From contig NZ_JANIAA010000044.1 of the NCBI RefSeq assembly GCF_024505145.1, positions 19,525 through 83,524 of the forward strand: a stretch of 64,000 bases of DNA, given 5' to 3'. The stretch comes from Streptomyces rugosispiralis (lineage in GTDB: Bacteria > Actinomycetota > Actinomycetes > Streptomycetales > Streptomycetaceae). This document shows positions 9,220 to 17,022 of the stretch, piece after piece. The notes beneath the pieces were generated by a model. It was not told the DNA's origin and did not search any database. It saw only the letters and a program-made list of their open reading frames with translations. Every line of letters starts with the position of its first letter. Within the stretch, counting starts at the first letter, position 1. A program made the position numbers and the translations under genes.

Positions 9220-9616
9220 CGTGTACCTCGGGTACGGGATACGTCACCTCTACCGAGTGGTAACCATCACCAGGTGAGACGGGCGCTCCGGCGTGCCGTC
9301 TCAACGGCGACGGCCGAATCGCAACCTTACGCCCACGACCGGGGTCGTCTGCGTACGACCGTTCGGCACGGGAGCGGCGTAGGGTGGCTAGACACACACG
9401 TAAGCCGGACATCCTCGGGCAATCCGGTCTGCCGCGCGCTGTTGTGTGTCGTTCCTCCATGATGGGAGTTGCGGCGACACGTCAACGTTTGGGCGGGATC
9501 GCTGGCCGGGTACTTGCGCGATCCGCCCGGCCCGTGTGGACTACGCCCAAGCCCTCGCGTACGCGCGCGGGACCCACAGACTCGAAGAGTGAATGCAAGA
9601 TGACAGGAGGCAATCC
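9220..9616. other. Divergent promoter region of aceE and DUF3052
   Basis: About 400 bases with no convincing gene. Visible structure: GTGTCG (9446-9451) and CGACAC (9475-9480) form an inverted repeat enclosing a smaller CTCC/GGAG dyad, placed 140-170 bases ahead of DUF3052. AT-richer sequence containing GGTAACC and ACCAGGTGA (about 9258-9275) lies 40-55 bases before aceE and is a plausible site for its promoter. No sigma-factor box is clear enough to call. Confidence 0.45.
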
Positions 9617-10057
9617 GTGAGCGCGACCGCGGACCACGCGGAGGAGCGGACCAACCCTGCCGCGAGGCTGGGTTTCCAGCCCGAGCAGGTGGTCCAGGAG
9701 ATCGGCTACGACGACGATGTCGACCAGGAGCTCCGCGAGTCCATCGAGGAGATCACCGGCCAGGAGCTCGTCGACGAGGAGTACGACGATGTGGCCGACG
9801 CCGTTGTGCTGTGGTTCCGGGAGGACGACGGCGATCTGACGGACGCGCTGGTGGACGCCATCCAGATGATCGACGACGGCGCACCGGTCTGGCTGCTGAC
9901 GCCCAAGACCGGCCGTGACGGCTATGTCGAGCCGAGCGACATCAATGAGGCGGCGACTACTGCCGGCCTGTCCCAGACCAAGAGCTTCAACGCGGGCAAG
10001 GACTGGACGGGCAGCCGTCTGGTCACACCCAAGGCCGCGCGCAGCGGCAAGCGCTGA
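9617..10057 (+). CDS. DUF3052 protein
   Basis: 146 residues from GTG 9617, fixed by AGGAGG at 9605-9610. The acidic central part (IGYDDDVDQELRESIEEITG, then DEEYDDVADAVVLWFREDDG) is the DUF3052 signature of actinobacteria, and the C-terminus is basic (LVTPKAARSGKR). The fold is a small alpha/beta protein of unknown function; no catalytic motif is evident. Conserved synteny with aceE and an AhpE-type peroxiredoxin is, as I recall, seen in other streptomycetes. Followed by a strong terminator. Confidence 0.88.
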   Translation: MSATADHAEERTNPAARLGFQPEQVVQEIGYDDDVDQELRESIEEITGQELVDEEYDDVADAVVLWFREDDGDLTDALVDAIQMIDDGAPVWLLTPKTGRDGYVEPSDINEAATTAGLSQTKSFNAGKDWTGSRLVTPKAARSGKR

Positions 10058-10077
10058 GGCCGGCGGATCCACACTCC

Positions 10078-10113
10078 AGAGCCCCCCTCCGTTCCCTTAC
10101 GGAGGGGGGCTCT
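10078..10113 (+). terminator. Terminator after DUF3052
   Basis: Perfect 15-bp stem AGAGCCCCCCTCCGT (10078-10092) / ACGGAGGGGGGCTCT (10099-10113), loop TCCCTT. It lies 20 bases after the stop codon. Confidence 0.85.
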
Positions 10114-10139
10114 GAGCGTAGGCTGGGCCGCGCACCACA

Positions 10140-10192
10140 TGATCAATTCAAACCTTGATCAATTCAATCGTTGATCATGTCGAACATGATCT
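10140..10192. repeat. Four AT-rich TGATCA repeats, 16-bp period, before the peroxiredoxin
   Basis: TGATCA occurs at 10140, 10156 and 10172, with a fourth TGATCT at 10187, giving spacings of 16, 16 and 15 bases. The first two units share TGATCAATTCAA. This is an island of low GC between the DUF3052 terminator and the peroxiredoxin start, so it probably carries that promoter and a repeated binding site. Confidence 0.6.
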
Positions 10193-10220
10193 TCCGAACG
10201 TGAGCGAAGGGATGGCTCCC

Positions 10221-10679
10221 ATGGCGATAGAGGTCGGCGCGAAGGCCCCTGACTTCCAGCTGAAGAACCAGCACGGTGAGTCGGTCAGGCTCTCCGACTT
10301 CCGGGGCGAGAAGAGCGTCGTGCTGCTCTTCTACCCGTTCGCCTTCACCGGCGTGTGCACCGGCGAGCTGTGCGCGCTCCGCGACGAGCTGCCGCAGTTC
10401 GTCAACGACGACGTCCAGCTGCTGGCGGTCTCCAATGACTCGCCCTTCAGCCTGCGGGTCTTCGCCGAGCAGGAGGGCCTCGGGTACCCCCTGCTGTCGG
10501 ACTTCTGGCCGCACGGCGAGGCCAGCCGCGCCTACGGCGTCTTCGACGAGGAGAAGGGCTGCGCGGTGCGCGGCACCTTCGTGATCGACAAGGAGGGCGT
10601 GGTGCGCTGGACGGTCGTCAACGGCCTGCCCGACGCCCGGGACCTCAACGACTACGTCAAGGCCCTGGAGGCCCTGTAG
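10221..10679 (+). CDS. AhpE-type 1-Cys/atypical peroxiredoxin
   Basis: 152 residues from ATG 10221, with GAAGGG as ribosome site; an in-frame ATG at 10212 is possible. It is a thioredoxin-fold peroxiredoxin of the AhpC/TSA superfamily, reducing hydroperoxides in the cytosol. The peroxidatic Cys sits in PFAFTGVCTGELC, the P-x3-T-x2-C motif, with a second Cys four residues later. VLLFYPFAFTG and LLSDFWPHGEASRAYGVF are typical of AhpE/BCP proteins. Its neighbourhood with Ter proteins suggests a shared oxidative-stress context (inference). An iterated TGATCA element lies upstream. Confidence 0.9.
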   Translation: MAIEVGAKAPDFQLKNQHGESVRLSDFRGEKSVVLLFYPFAFTGVCTGELCALRDELPQFVNDDVQLLAVSNDSPFSLRVFAEQEGLGYPLLSDFWPHGEASRAYGVFDEEKGCAVRGTFVIDKEGVVRWTVVNGLPDARDLNDYVKALEAL

Positions 10680-10707
10680 CCAAGGCCCCCGAAACCCTGT
10701 AGTGGTC

Positions 10708-10735
10708 GGGAACCGCTCACTAGGATCGACGCGTT
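10708..10735 (+). promoter_or_regulatory. Possible ECF-sigma promoter of terD
   Basis: GGGAAC (10708-10713) is followed after 19 bases by GTT (10733-10735), resembling the GGAAT/GTT promoters of SigR/SigE-type sigma factors of Streptomyces. It lies about 70 bases before the terD start. Match by eye only. Confidence 0.35.
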
Positions 10736-10803
10736 GATCCTGATGGGAAACCTTTGATGAAGGGGCACGCAGTGCTCCTGACGAACCTTTTTTGGGAGGA
10801 CTC

Positions 10804-11379
10804 GTGGGAGTCAGCCTCAGCAAGGGCGGCAACGTCTCGCTGACCAAGGAAGCCCCGAACCTGACCGCGGTCGTCGTAGGTCTCGGCTGGGACGCCCGTA
10901 CCACCACGGGCACGGACTTCGACCTCGACGCCAGCGCCCTGCTGACCAACGCCGAGGGCAAGGTCGGCAACGACCAGAACTTCGTCTTCTTCAACAACCT
11001 CAAGAGCCCCGACGGCTCCGTGGAGCACACCGGTGACAACCTCACCGGTGAGGGCGAGGGCGACGACGAGCAGATCAAGGTGAACCTGGCGGGTGTCCCC
11101 GCCGATGTCGCCAAGATCGTCTTCCCGGTGTCGATCTACGACGCCGAGACCCGTCAGCAGAGCTTCGGCCAGGTGCGCAACGCCTTCATCCGCGTGGTGA
11201 ACCAGGCCGACGGCAACGAGCTCGCCCGCTACGACCTCTCCGAGGACGCCTCGACCGAGACCGCCATGGTCTTCGGCGAGCTGTACCGGAACGGCGCGGA
11301 GTGGAAGTTCCGCGCCATCGGACAGGGGTACGCCTCGGGTCTGCGCGGTATCGCGCAGGACTTCGGCGTCAACGTCTGA
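10804..11379 (+). CDS. terD: TerD-family stress protein
   Basis: 191 residues from GTG 10804, behind GGGAGGA. The complete TerD domain starts with GVSLSKGGNVSLTKEAPNL; LGWDARTT, FDLDASALL, HTGDNLTGEGEGDDE and DASTETAMVFGELYR supply the acidic residues known to bind Ca2+ in this family. TerD proteins are cytosolic and linked to tellurite, phage and oxidative-stress resistance. The second TerD, 145 bases downstream, is very similar, so this is a local duplication. A GC hairpin separates them. Confidence 0.95.
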   Translation: MGVSLSKGGNVSLTKEAPNLTAVVVGLGWDARTTTGTDFDLDASALLTNAEGKVGNDQNFVFFNNLKSPDGSVEHTGDNLTGEGEGDDEQIKVNLAGVPADVAKIVFPVSIYDAETRQQSFGQVRNAFIRVVNQADGNELARYDLSEDASTETAMVFGELYRNGAEWKFRAIGQGYASGLRGIAQDFGVNV

Positions 11380-11435
11380 GCGACGTCCGAGCAGGCCGTC
11401 GAAGGCCGCCGAAGGCCGTCGACAGGGCAATCATT

Positions 11436-11481
11436 CCGGCGCCGCACCCCCCGCGCCCCAGGGGCAGGGGTGCGGCGCCGG
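11436..11481 (+). terminator. GC hairpin between the two terD genes
   Basis: CCGGCGCCGCACCCC (11436-11450) pairs perfectly with GGGGTGCGGCGCCGG (11467-11481); the 16-base loop contains a second small GCCCC/GGGGC dyad. It has no T tract and lies 40 bases before the second terD, so it may be an attenuator or processing site rather than a full terminator. Confidence 0.6.
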
Positions 11482-11522
11482 ACGCGTATCACCCACGCAA
11501 CACCCGGGGAGGAAACAGCATC

Positions 11523-12098
11523 ATGGGCGTCACACTCGCCAAGGGGGGCAATGTCTCCCTCTCCAAAGCCGCTCCGAATCTCACACAGGTGCTCATCGGC
11601 CTGGGCTGGGACGCGCGCTCCACCACCGGAGCGCCGTTCGACCTCGACGCCAGCGCCCTGCTGTGCCGGTCGGGGCGGGTGCTCGGCGATGAGTACTTCA
11701 TCTTCTACAACAACCTCAAGAGCCCCGAGGGCTCCGTCGAGCACACCGGCGACAACCTCACCGGCGAGGGCGAGGGTGACGACGAGTCCCTGCTGATCGA
11801 TCTGGGCAAGGTCCCGGCCGAGGTCGACAAGATCGTCTTCCCGGTCTCCATCCATGAGGCCGAGGCCAGGCGCCAGACGTTCGGGCAGGTCAGCAACGCC
11901 TTCATCCGGGTGGTGAACCAGGCGGACGGCCAGGAGCTGGCCCGCTACGACCTCTCCGAGGACGCCTCCGGCGAGACCGCGATGATCTTCGGCGAGGTCT
12001 ATCGCTACGGCGGCGAATGGAAGTTCAGGGCCGTGGGGCAGGGGTACGCGTCGGGTCTGCGAGGCATCGCTCTAGACTTCGGAGTCAACGTTTCGTAA
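11523..12098 (+). CDS. terD: TerD-family stress protein, second copy
   Basis: 191 residues from ATG 11523, behind GGGGAGGA. Same domain as the preceding gene: GVTLAKGGNVSLSKAAPNL, LGWDARST, FDLDASALL, HTGDNLTGEGEGDDE, DASGETAMIFGEVYR and a shared C-terminus GLRGIALDFGVNV. The acidic metal-binding positions are kept; it has a Cys in LLCRSG not found in the neighbour. Probably transcribed with the DUF475 membrane protein 51 bases downstream, which would give the TerD-TerC pairing typical of ter operons. Confidence 0.95.
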   Translation: MGVTLAKGGNVSLSKAAPNLTQVLIGLGWDARSTTGAPFDLDASALLCRSGRVLGDEYFIFYNNLKSPEGSVEHTGDNLTGEGEGDDESLLIDLGKVPAEVDKIVFPVSIHEAEARRQTFGQVSNAFIRVVNQADGQELARYDLSEDASGETAMIFGEVYRYGGEWKFRAVGQGYASGLRGIALDFGVNVS

Positions 12099-12149
12099 AA
12101 CCGCGTAAAGCGCGCGGGGGAGACCTTACGACGAAGGATTGGGTAGGCA

Positions 12150-13343
12150 GTGCTCCTCAAAACCTTTGGTTGGTCGTTCGCCGTCACGGCGATCGGTCTG
12201 GCCCTGGCCGGCGTCCTCTGGGGGTGGCAGGGGCTCGCCATCGTCGGGATCCTCTCGATCCTGGAGATCTCGCTCTCATTCGACAACGCGGTCATCAACG
12301 CGGGCATTCTGCGCAAGATGAACGCCTTCTGGCAGAAGATCTTCCTGACCGTCGGCATCCTGATCGCCGTCTTCGGTATGCGGCTGGTCTTCCCGGTGAT
12401 CATCGTCGCCGTCACGGCCAAGATGAGCCCCATCGAGGCCGTCAATCTGGCGATCAACGACAAGGACAAGTACGAGCACCTGGTCACGGCGGCGCATCCG
12501 GCGATCGCGGCCTTCGGTGGGATCTTCCTGCTGATGATCTTCCTCGACTTCATCTTCGAGGAGCGGGACATCAGGTGGCTGGGGTGGCTGGAGAAGCCGC
12601 TCGCCAAGCTGGGCAAGCTGGACACGTTCTCGATCGTGGTCGCCCTGCTCGTGCTGCTGATCACCGCCACCACCGTGGCCACCGACGTGGCCCACGGCGG
12701 CGGTGACAAGACCGCCACCGTCCTGTTGTCCGGCGTCGCCGGTCTGCTCACGTATCTGATCGTCGGCGGCATCTCCGGCTACTTCGAGGACAAGCTCGAA
12801 GAGGAGGAGGACGAAGACGAGGACGACGAGGCCGGTGAGGCCGGGGGCGAGGGCGACGAGGAGGCGAAGGCCGCCCCGAACGCCCAGCTCAACGGCAGCG
12901 GCGGCGGTGGCTCCGGTGGCACCTCCGTGATGGGCCTGGCCGGCAAGGCCGCGTTCTTCCTCTTCCTCTACCTCGAGGTCATCGACGCGTCCTTCTCCTT
13001 CGACGGGGTCATCGGCGCCTTCGCGGTCACCAACGACATCTTCGAGATGGCGCTGGGTCTGGGCATCGGCGCCATGTACATCCGGTCGCTGACCGTCTTC
13101 CTGGTCCGCAGGGGCACCCTGGACGACTACGTCTACCTGGAGCACGGCGCGCACTACGCGATCGGCGCGCTCGCCGTGATCCTGCTGGTCACGATCAAGT
13201 ACGAGATCAACGAGGTCATCACCGGCCTGGTGGGCGTGGTGCTGATCGCCGCCTCGTACTGGTCCTCGGTTCGGCGCAACCGCCGGGAGGCGGCCGCCGG
13301 GGAGGACTCGGAGGCCAAGACGGAAGTCACTTCCGGAGTCTGA
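12150..13343 (+). CDS. TerC-like integral membrane protein (DUF475)
   Basis: 397 residues from GTG 12150. There are about nine hydrophobic segments, with the paired acidic membrane motifs of TerC/DUF475: SILEISLSFDNAVINAGIL (about residue 38) and LEVIDASFSFDGVIGAF (about 275). Asp and Glu of both probably line a metal path. A long acidic loop (about 215-240, EEEEDEDEDDEAGEAG) followed by a Gly/Ser linker separates the halves and looks suited to cation binding. Role inferred: Mn2+ or other metal export partnering the cytosolic TerD proteins encoded just upstream. A terminator follows. Confidence 0.92.
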   Translation: MLLKTFGWSFAVTAIGLALAGVLWGWQGLAIVGILSILEISLSFDNAVINAGILRKMNAFWQKIFLTVGILIAVFGMRLVFPVIIVAVTAKMSPIEAVNLAINDKDKYEHLVTAAHPAIAAFGGIFLLMIFLDFIFEERDIRWLGWLEKPLAKLGKLDTFSIVVALLVLLITATTVATDVAHGGGDKTATVLLSGVAGLLTYLIVGGISGYFEDKLEEEEDEDEDDEAGEAGGEGDEEAKAAPNAQLNGSGGGGSGGTSVMGLAGKAAFFLFLYLEVIDASFSFDGVIGAFAVTNDIFEMALGLGIGAMYIRSLTVFLVRRGTLDDYVYLEHGAHYAIGALAVILLVTIKYEINEVITGLVGVVLIAASYWSSVRRNRREAAAGEDSEAKTEVTSGV

Positions 13344-13400
13344 GCGCCGGGAGTCCGGCCGCCGGGAGTGTGACCCGGCGGCGTTTGAGGAACGCTCTGA

Positions 13401-13440
13401 GCGGGGCGGCCGAGGTCTTCCGACCTCCCGGCCGCCCCGC
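13401..13440 (+). terminator. Terminator after the DUF475 gene
   Basis: GCGGGGCGGCCGAGGTC (13401-13417) pairs with 13422-13440 apart from a 2-base CC bulge; loop TTCC. It lies 58 bases past the stop. Confidence 0.7.
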
Positions 13441-13549
13441 GGCGGTTGAACGGCTGGACGGCGGCTTGTGGGGCTGTTTCCCGGGCAGTCTTTGGGCAGC
13501 CTCTGGGCAGCCTCAAGGTGGCGAGCGACGAAGGGTGGGGGTGCGCACC

Positions 13550-14278
13550 ATGGCGTTCTGGAACAACTGGGGACGGTCCGCATGGCGTCAGTTCGACAGT
13601 GGTGACGCGTCCGGTGTGGTCGAGCTGACCAAGCGGCATGCGTCGATCTCGCTGACCAAACAGGGGGCCGCCACCGGCAATCTGCGCATCAACCTCTCCT
13701 GGCAGATGCGCACCTCGGACTTCAACAGCAGGTCGCGGCGTGGCTCGCTGCGCCATCCGCTGCAGATGTTCAAGCCCGAGCCGGTGCAGGCCCAGGGACC
13801 CGCGTTGGTCAATGTCGACCTCGACCTCGCGGTGATGTACGAGCTGAAGAGCGGCTCCAAGGGCGTGGTGCAGCCGCTGGGCGAGTTCTTCGGCAATCTC
13901 AACGAGGCGCCGTACATCAAGCTCAGCGGCGACGACCGGTTCGGCTCCGGGTCCGGTGAGACGGTCTACGTCAACATGGACCACAAGGACGACATCAAGC
14001 GACTGCTCGTCTTCGTCTACATCTACGACGGCACCCCAGCCTTCGACCGCACCCACGGCCTGGTCACGCTCTATCCGAGCAATGGGCCGCGGGTGGAGAT
14101 CGCGCTCGACGAGCGCGCCCCGCAGGCGCGCTCCTGCGCCGTCGTGCTGATCGAGAACGTCAAGGGCGAGATGATGGTCCGCCGCGAGGTGAAGTACGTC
14201 TACGGCTTCCAGGCGGAGCTGGACCGGCTGTACGGCTGGGGCCTCCAGTGGGGCCGGGGCTACAAGTCCAAGGTGTGA
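13550..14278 (+). CDS. TerD-like (TerA/TerF-type) stress protein
   Basis: 242 residues from ATG 13550. The core has the TerD beta-sandwich pattern: LTKRHASISLTKQG, VNVDLDLAVMYELKSG, YIKLSGDDRFGSGSGETV, LLVFVYIYDGTPAF. It lacks the canonical LGWDAR block and is extended at both ends. The N-terminus MAFWNNWGRSAWRQF and the C-terminus YGWGLQWGRGYKSKV are aromatic-rich. It belongs to the divergent TerD members that accompany TerD/TerC in Streptomyces. Role inferred from locus. It converges on the proline-rich TerD gene; only a tandem-repeat spacer separates them. Confidence 0.85.
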   Translation: MAFWNNWGRSAWRQFDSGDASGVVELTKRHASISLTKQGAATGNLRINLSWQMRTSDFNSRSRRGSLRHPLQMFKPEPVQAQGPALVNVDLDLAVMYELKSGSKGVVQPLGEFFGNLNEAPYIKLSGDDRFGSGSGETVYVNMDHKDDIKRLLVFVYIYDGTPAFDRTHGLVTLYPSNGPRVEIALDERAPQARSCAVVLIENVKGEMMVRREVKYVYGFQAELDRLYGWGLQWGRGYKSKV

Positions 14279-14310
14279 CCCCGGCTCGCCCCGCGGCCCC
14301 GCCCCCGTCC

Positions 14311-14400
14311 GTCTTTATAGGTCCTCATGGGCCCTCATGGGTCCTTACCGGTCCTTACCGGTCCTTGTAGGTCCTTGTAGGTCCTTGTAGGTCCTCATCG
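14311..14400. repeat. Nine tandem 10-bp units between convergent TerD genes
   Basis: Exactly nine abutting decamers run from 14311 to 14400: GTCTTTATAG, GTCCTCATGG, GCCCTCATGG, two GTCCTTACCG, three GTCCTTGTAG and GTCCTCATCG. The last unit overlaps the stop codon (14395-14397) of the proline-rich TerD gene. Ten bp is about one helical turn. Confidence 0.9.
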
Positions 14401-15504
14401 GTTCTGGAACTGCGGGCCCTGCGGCGGCAGGACGAAATGCGGGTCCGGCACCTGGGCGGGGATGGGCGGCGGGGGCGGCGGCAGCGGCCCCGTCGGCTGC
14501 ACCTGCTGTGGGTAGCCGTACGCGGGGGGCTGTGGATAGCCGTACCCCGGCTGCGGCTGCGGATAGCCGTAGCCGGGCTGTGCCGGGGCCTGGGCGGGCG
14601 GCTGCGGATACCCCGTGCCCGGGGCCTGCGGGGGTAGGGGCGGCACCTGTGACGGCACATAGGCGTAGCCGCTGTCGCCCTGCGCGGCGGCGGGGTGCAT
14701 GGGCTGGGTGCGCTGCGGATCCCAGGGGTCGGGCGACACCGGGTGCGGATAGCCGTAGGCCGGGGGATGGGCCTGGGTCGTCGCGTCGGACGGCGCCGGG
14801 GGCGGCGTGCCGGGGGCCGAAGCGGGTGCGGGGGGCGCGGCGGCCGCGGGCTCAGGGGCGGGGGCCGGGGTTTCGGGAACGGCGGCGGGCTCGGGAGCGG
14901 CGATGGCCTCCGGCTCGGCCGCGGCGTCGTCCTCCGGGGCGCCCTCGCCGTCCTCCACCGAGATCCCGTACTGCGTGGCCAGCCCGACCAGCCCCGACTC
15001 ATAGCCCTGCCCCAGGGCCCGGAACTTCCAGCCGTCACCGCGCCGGTAGACCTCACCACAGATCAGCGCGGTCTCCTTGCCGGTGTCCGGCAGCACCGCG
15101 AAGATCGCGACCGGCTCGGCGTCCGGCGCGTCCGGCGCACCGGGCGAGGCGTCGTACAGCAGCAGGCTCAGATCCCGTACCTGCCCGAAGGTGCCGCCGT
15201 CGGCGGACGCGGCGATCACCACCCGGCGGACCTCCGGCTGCAGCCCGATCAACTCGGCCTCGATGGTGTCCGTCAGCGTGTCCTGGTTCGGCTTCTTGGG
15301 CAGATGCCGGACCAGACCCGAGGGGTGCTGCGGCTGGTTGTAGAAGACGAAGTCCTCGTCCGAGCGCACCCGGTCGTCCGGCCCCAGCAGCAGCGCCGAG
15401 GCGTCCACGTCGGGTACGTCCGTGCCGGGGGTCCAGCGCAGCACCGCGCGTATGGCCGTGGCCTCCAGCGGGATGTTCGATCCCTTCAGCATCGCCTGCG
15501 TCAT
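14395..15504 (-). CDS. TerD-domain protein with long Pro/Tyr-rich tail
   Basis: 369 residues; GCAGGA lies 8 bases before ATG 15504. Residues 1-185 form a TerD domain (KGSNIPLEATAIRAVLRW, VDASALLLGPDDRVRSDEDFVFYNQ, GKETALICGEVYRR, GYESGLVGLATQYGI). From about 190 the chain is Ala/Pro/Glu-rich, then has repeats of YGYPQP/PAYGYPQ, probably disordered and possibly a partner-binding or condensate-forming tail. Tailed TerD proteins are common in actinobacteria. It is divergent from the HpcH-PRTase-HAD operon, consistent with one Ter system. The 3' end runs into the 10-bp tandem repeat. Confidence 0.9.
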   Translation of the reverse strand: MTQAMLKGSNIPLEATAIRAVLRWTPGTDVPDVDASALLLGPDDRVRSDEDFVFYNQPQHPSGLVRHLPKKPNQDTLTDTIEAELIGLQPEVRRVVIAASADGGTFGQVRDLSLLLYDASPGAPDAPDAEPVAIFAVLPDTGKETALICGEVYRRGDGWKFRALGQGYESGLVGLATQYGISVEDGEGAPEDDAAAEPEAIAAPEPAAVPETPAPAPEPAAAAPPAPASAPGTPPPAPSDATTQAHPPAYGYPHPVSPDPWDPQRTQPMHPAAAQGDSGYAYVPSQVPPLPPQAPGTGYPQPPAQAPAQPGYGYPQPQPGYGYPQPPAYGYPQQVQPTGPLPPPPPPIPAQVPDPHFVLPPQGPQFQNR

Positions 15505-15628
15505 GGCGGCAATCCTGCCTTCCCGGTGGGTGCGGGGACAACGCAGGGTACGCGGCGGGCGGCGGTGCGGGGGTGGTACGGGGTGGCAGGGCGGGCATGC
15601 CGGACACCACGCGGACGCACATGGGTTA

Positions 15629-15684
15629 CGTGATTTTCACGCCCTTGGGGAACTTTTGACCCATGGCCACACGTACGATTATCG
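15629..15684 (+). promoter_or_regulatory. Candidate promoter and operator of the Ter metabolic operon
   Basis: TTGACC (15656-15661) and TTATCG (15679-15684), spaced 17 bases, could form a housekeeping promoter about 50 bases before the HpcH gene. Just upstream is a perfect dyad CGTGA-TTT-TCACG (15629-15641). The sequence here is notably AT-rich for this genome. Confidence 0.4.
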
Positions 15685-15737
15685 GCCAACCGCGGTCAGC
15701 GTGACCGAGGCGGCATACCGGCAGTGCGGGGAGTTGT

Positions 15738-16925
15738 ATGCGGCATTTCGAACATCTGCCCGTCGAGGTGCGAGCGAACCTCTTCCACCGGGAGCCCGGT
15801 GAATTCGACGTGGACTCGCCCACCCGGACGCTGGCCGTGGCCCTCGGCGCCACCCTGTACTGCCCGGCGACCCGGCCCCAGCTGGCCGAGGACATCGTCA
15901 AACAGGCAGGTCGCGGAGTGGTCTCCATGGTGCTGTGCCTGGAGGACTCCATTGACGACGCCGAGGTGGCGGGCGCGGAGGAGAACCTCGTACGGCAATT
16001 CGCGGAACTCTCCGGGCGCGCCCCCGGCACCTCGCTGCCGCTGCTCTTCATCCGGGTCCGCACCCCCGGGCAGATCGTCGATCTCGTCTCCCGGCTCGGC
16101 GCGGGCGTGCGGCTGCTGTCCGGATTCGTACTGCCGAAGTTCACCGAGGAGCGTGGCGGGGCCTTCCTCGAGGCGCTGTTGTCGGCCGAAACCGCCCAGG
16201 TGACCGAGGTGTTGGGCGGACGGCGGCTGTTCGCGATGCCGGTCCTCGAATCGCCGGAGCTGATGCACCGCGAAACGCGCACCGACAGCCTCAGTGGCAT
16301 CAGCCGGATTGTCGACAAGTACCGGGAGCGGGTGCTGGCGCTGCGCCTCGGGGTCACCGATCTGTGCTCGGCGTACGGGCTGCGCAGGGCGCCGGACATG
16401 ACCGCCTACGACGTCCAACTGGTCGCGTCCGTGATCGCGGACGTGGTGAACATGCTGGGCCGGGCCGATGGCACGGGCTTCACGATCACCGGGCCGGTGT
16501 GGGAGTACTTCAAACCGCATGAGCGGATGTTCAAGCCGCAGCTGCGGATCAGCCCCTTCAGCAGCGGCCGCGCCGAGTCGCTGCGCACCGCGCTGATCGA
16601 GCACCACATGGACGGGCTGCTGCGCGAGATCGAGCTGGACCGGGCCAATGGTCTGCAGGGCAAGACCTGCATCCACCCCAGCCATGTGGCCCCGGTGCAC
16701 GCGCTCTCCGTGGTCAGCCACGAGGAGTTCAGCGACGCGGTGGACATCCTCGAGCCGCAGCGCTGCGGGGGCGGTGTGCTGCGCTCCTCGTACACCAACA
16801 AAATGAACGAGGTGAAGCCGCACCGGGCCTGGGCCGAGCGGACCCTGCGGCGCGCGGAGGTCTTCGGAGTGGCCCGGGAGGATGTGAGCTTCGTGGAACT
16901 GCTGGCGGCGAGCCTGCGGACGTAG
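15738..16925 (+). CDS. HpcH/HpaI (citrate-lyase beta-like) enzyme of the Ter cluster
   Basis: 395 residues from ATG 15738, behind GGGGAG. TIM-barrel features of the HpcH/CitE family: LALRLGVTDLCSAYGLRR in mid-protein, VVSMVLCLEDSIDDAEV (metal-binding acidic pair), MPVLESPELMHRETRT, and the late GLQGKTCIHPSHV motif characteristic of CitE-type C-C lyases. It would cleave or form a carbon-carbon bond on an unidentified carbonyl substrate. It starts an operon with the PRTase-StiP fusion and the HAD phosphatase, a set described by Aravind and co-workers as the metabolic arm of Ter stress systems. Confidence 0.88.
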   Translation: MRHFEHLPVEVRANLFHREPGEFDVDSPTRTLAVALGATLYCPATRPQLAEDIVKQAGRGVVSMVLCLEDSIDDAEVAGAEENLVRQFAELSGRAPGTSLPLLFIRVRTPGQIVDLVSRLGAGVRLLSGFVLPKFTEERGGAFLEALLSAETAQVTEVLGGRRLFAMPVLESPELMHRETRTDSLSGISRIVDKYRERVLALRLGVTDLCSAYGLRRAPDMTAYDVQLVASVIADVVNMLGRADGTGFTITGPVWEYFKPHERMFKPQLRISPFSSGRAESLRTALIEHHMDGLLREIELDRANGLQGKTCIHPSHVAPVHALSVVSHEEFSDAVDILEPQRCGGGVLRSSYTNKMNEVKPHRAWAERTLRRAEVFGVAREDVSFVELLAASLRT

Positions 16926-16950
16926 CGCGAACCGGGCCGGCACGGGCCCC

Positions 16951-17002
16951 GGGGACGAGGGGCGAGGGACGAGGGGCGAAGGGCGAGGGACGAAGGACGA
17001 TG
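16951..17002. repeat. GACGAGGGGCGAGG-type tandem repeat
   Basis: About four degenerate copies of a unit such as GACGAGGGGCGAGG and GGCGAAGGGCGAGG lie in the 97-base gap between the HpcH gene and the PRTase-StiP gene. Purine-rich on the coding strand and without coding potential. Confidence 0.6.
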
Positions 17003-17022
17003 GAAACGAGGCGCAGGGCGGC

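Noticed and set aside
6565..9462. 965-codon open frame antisense to aceE
   Set aside because: aceE is unmistakable on the minus strand with a proper ribosome site; the antisense product matches nothing.
14311..14400. Decamer array as a CRISPR-like array
   Set aside because: Units abut directly with no spacers and are only 10 bases long.
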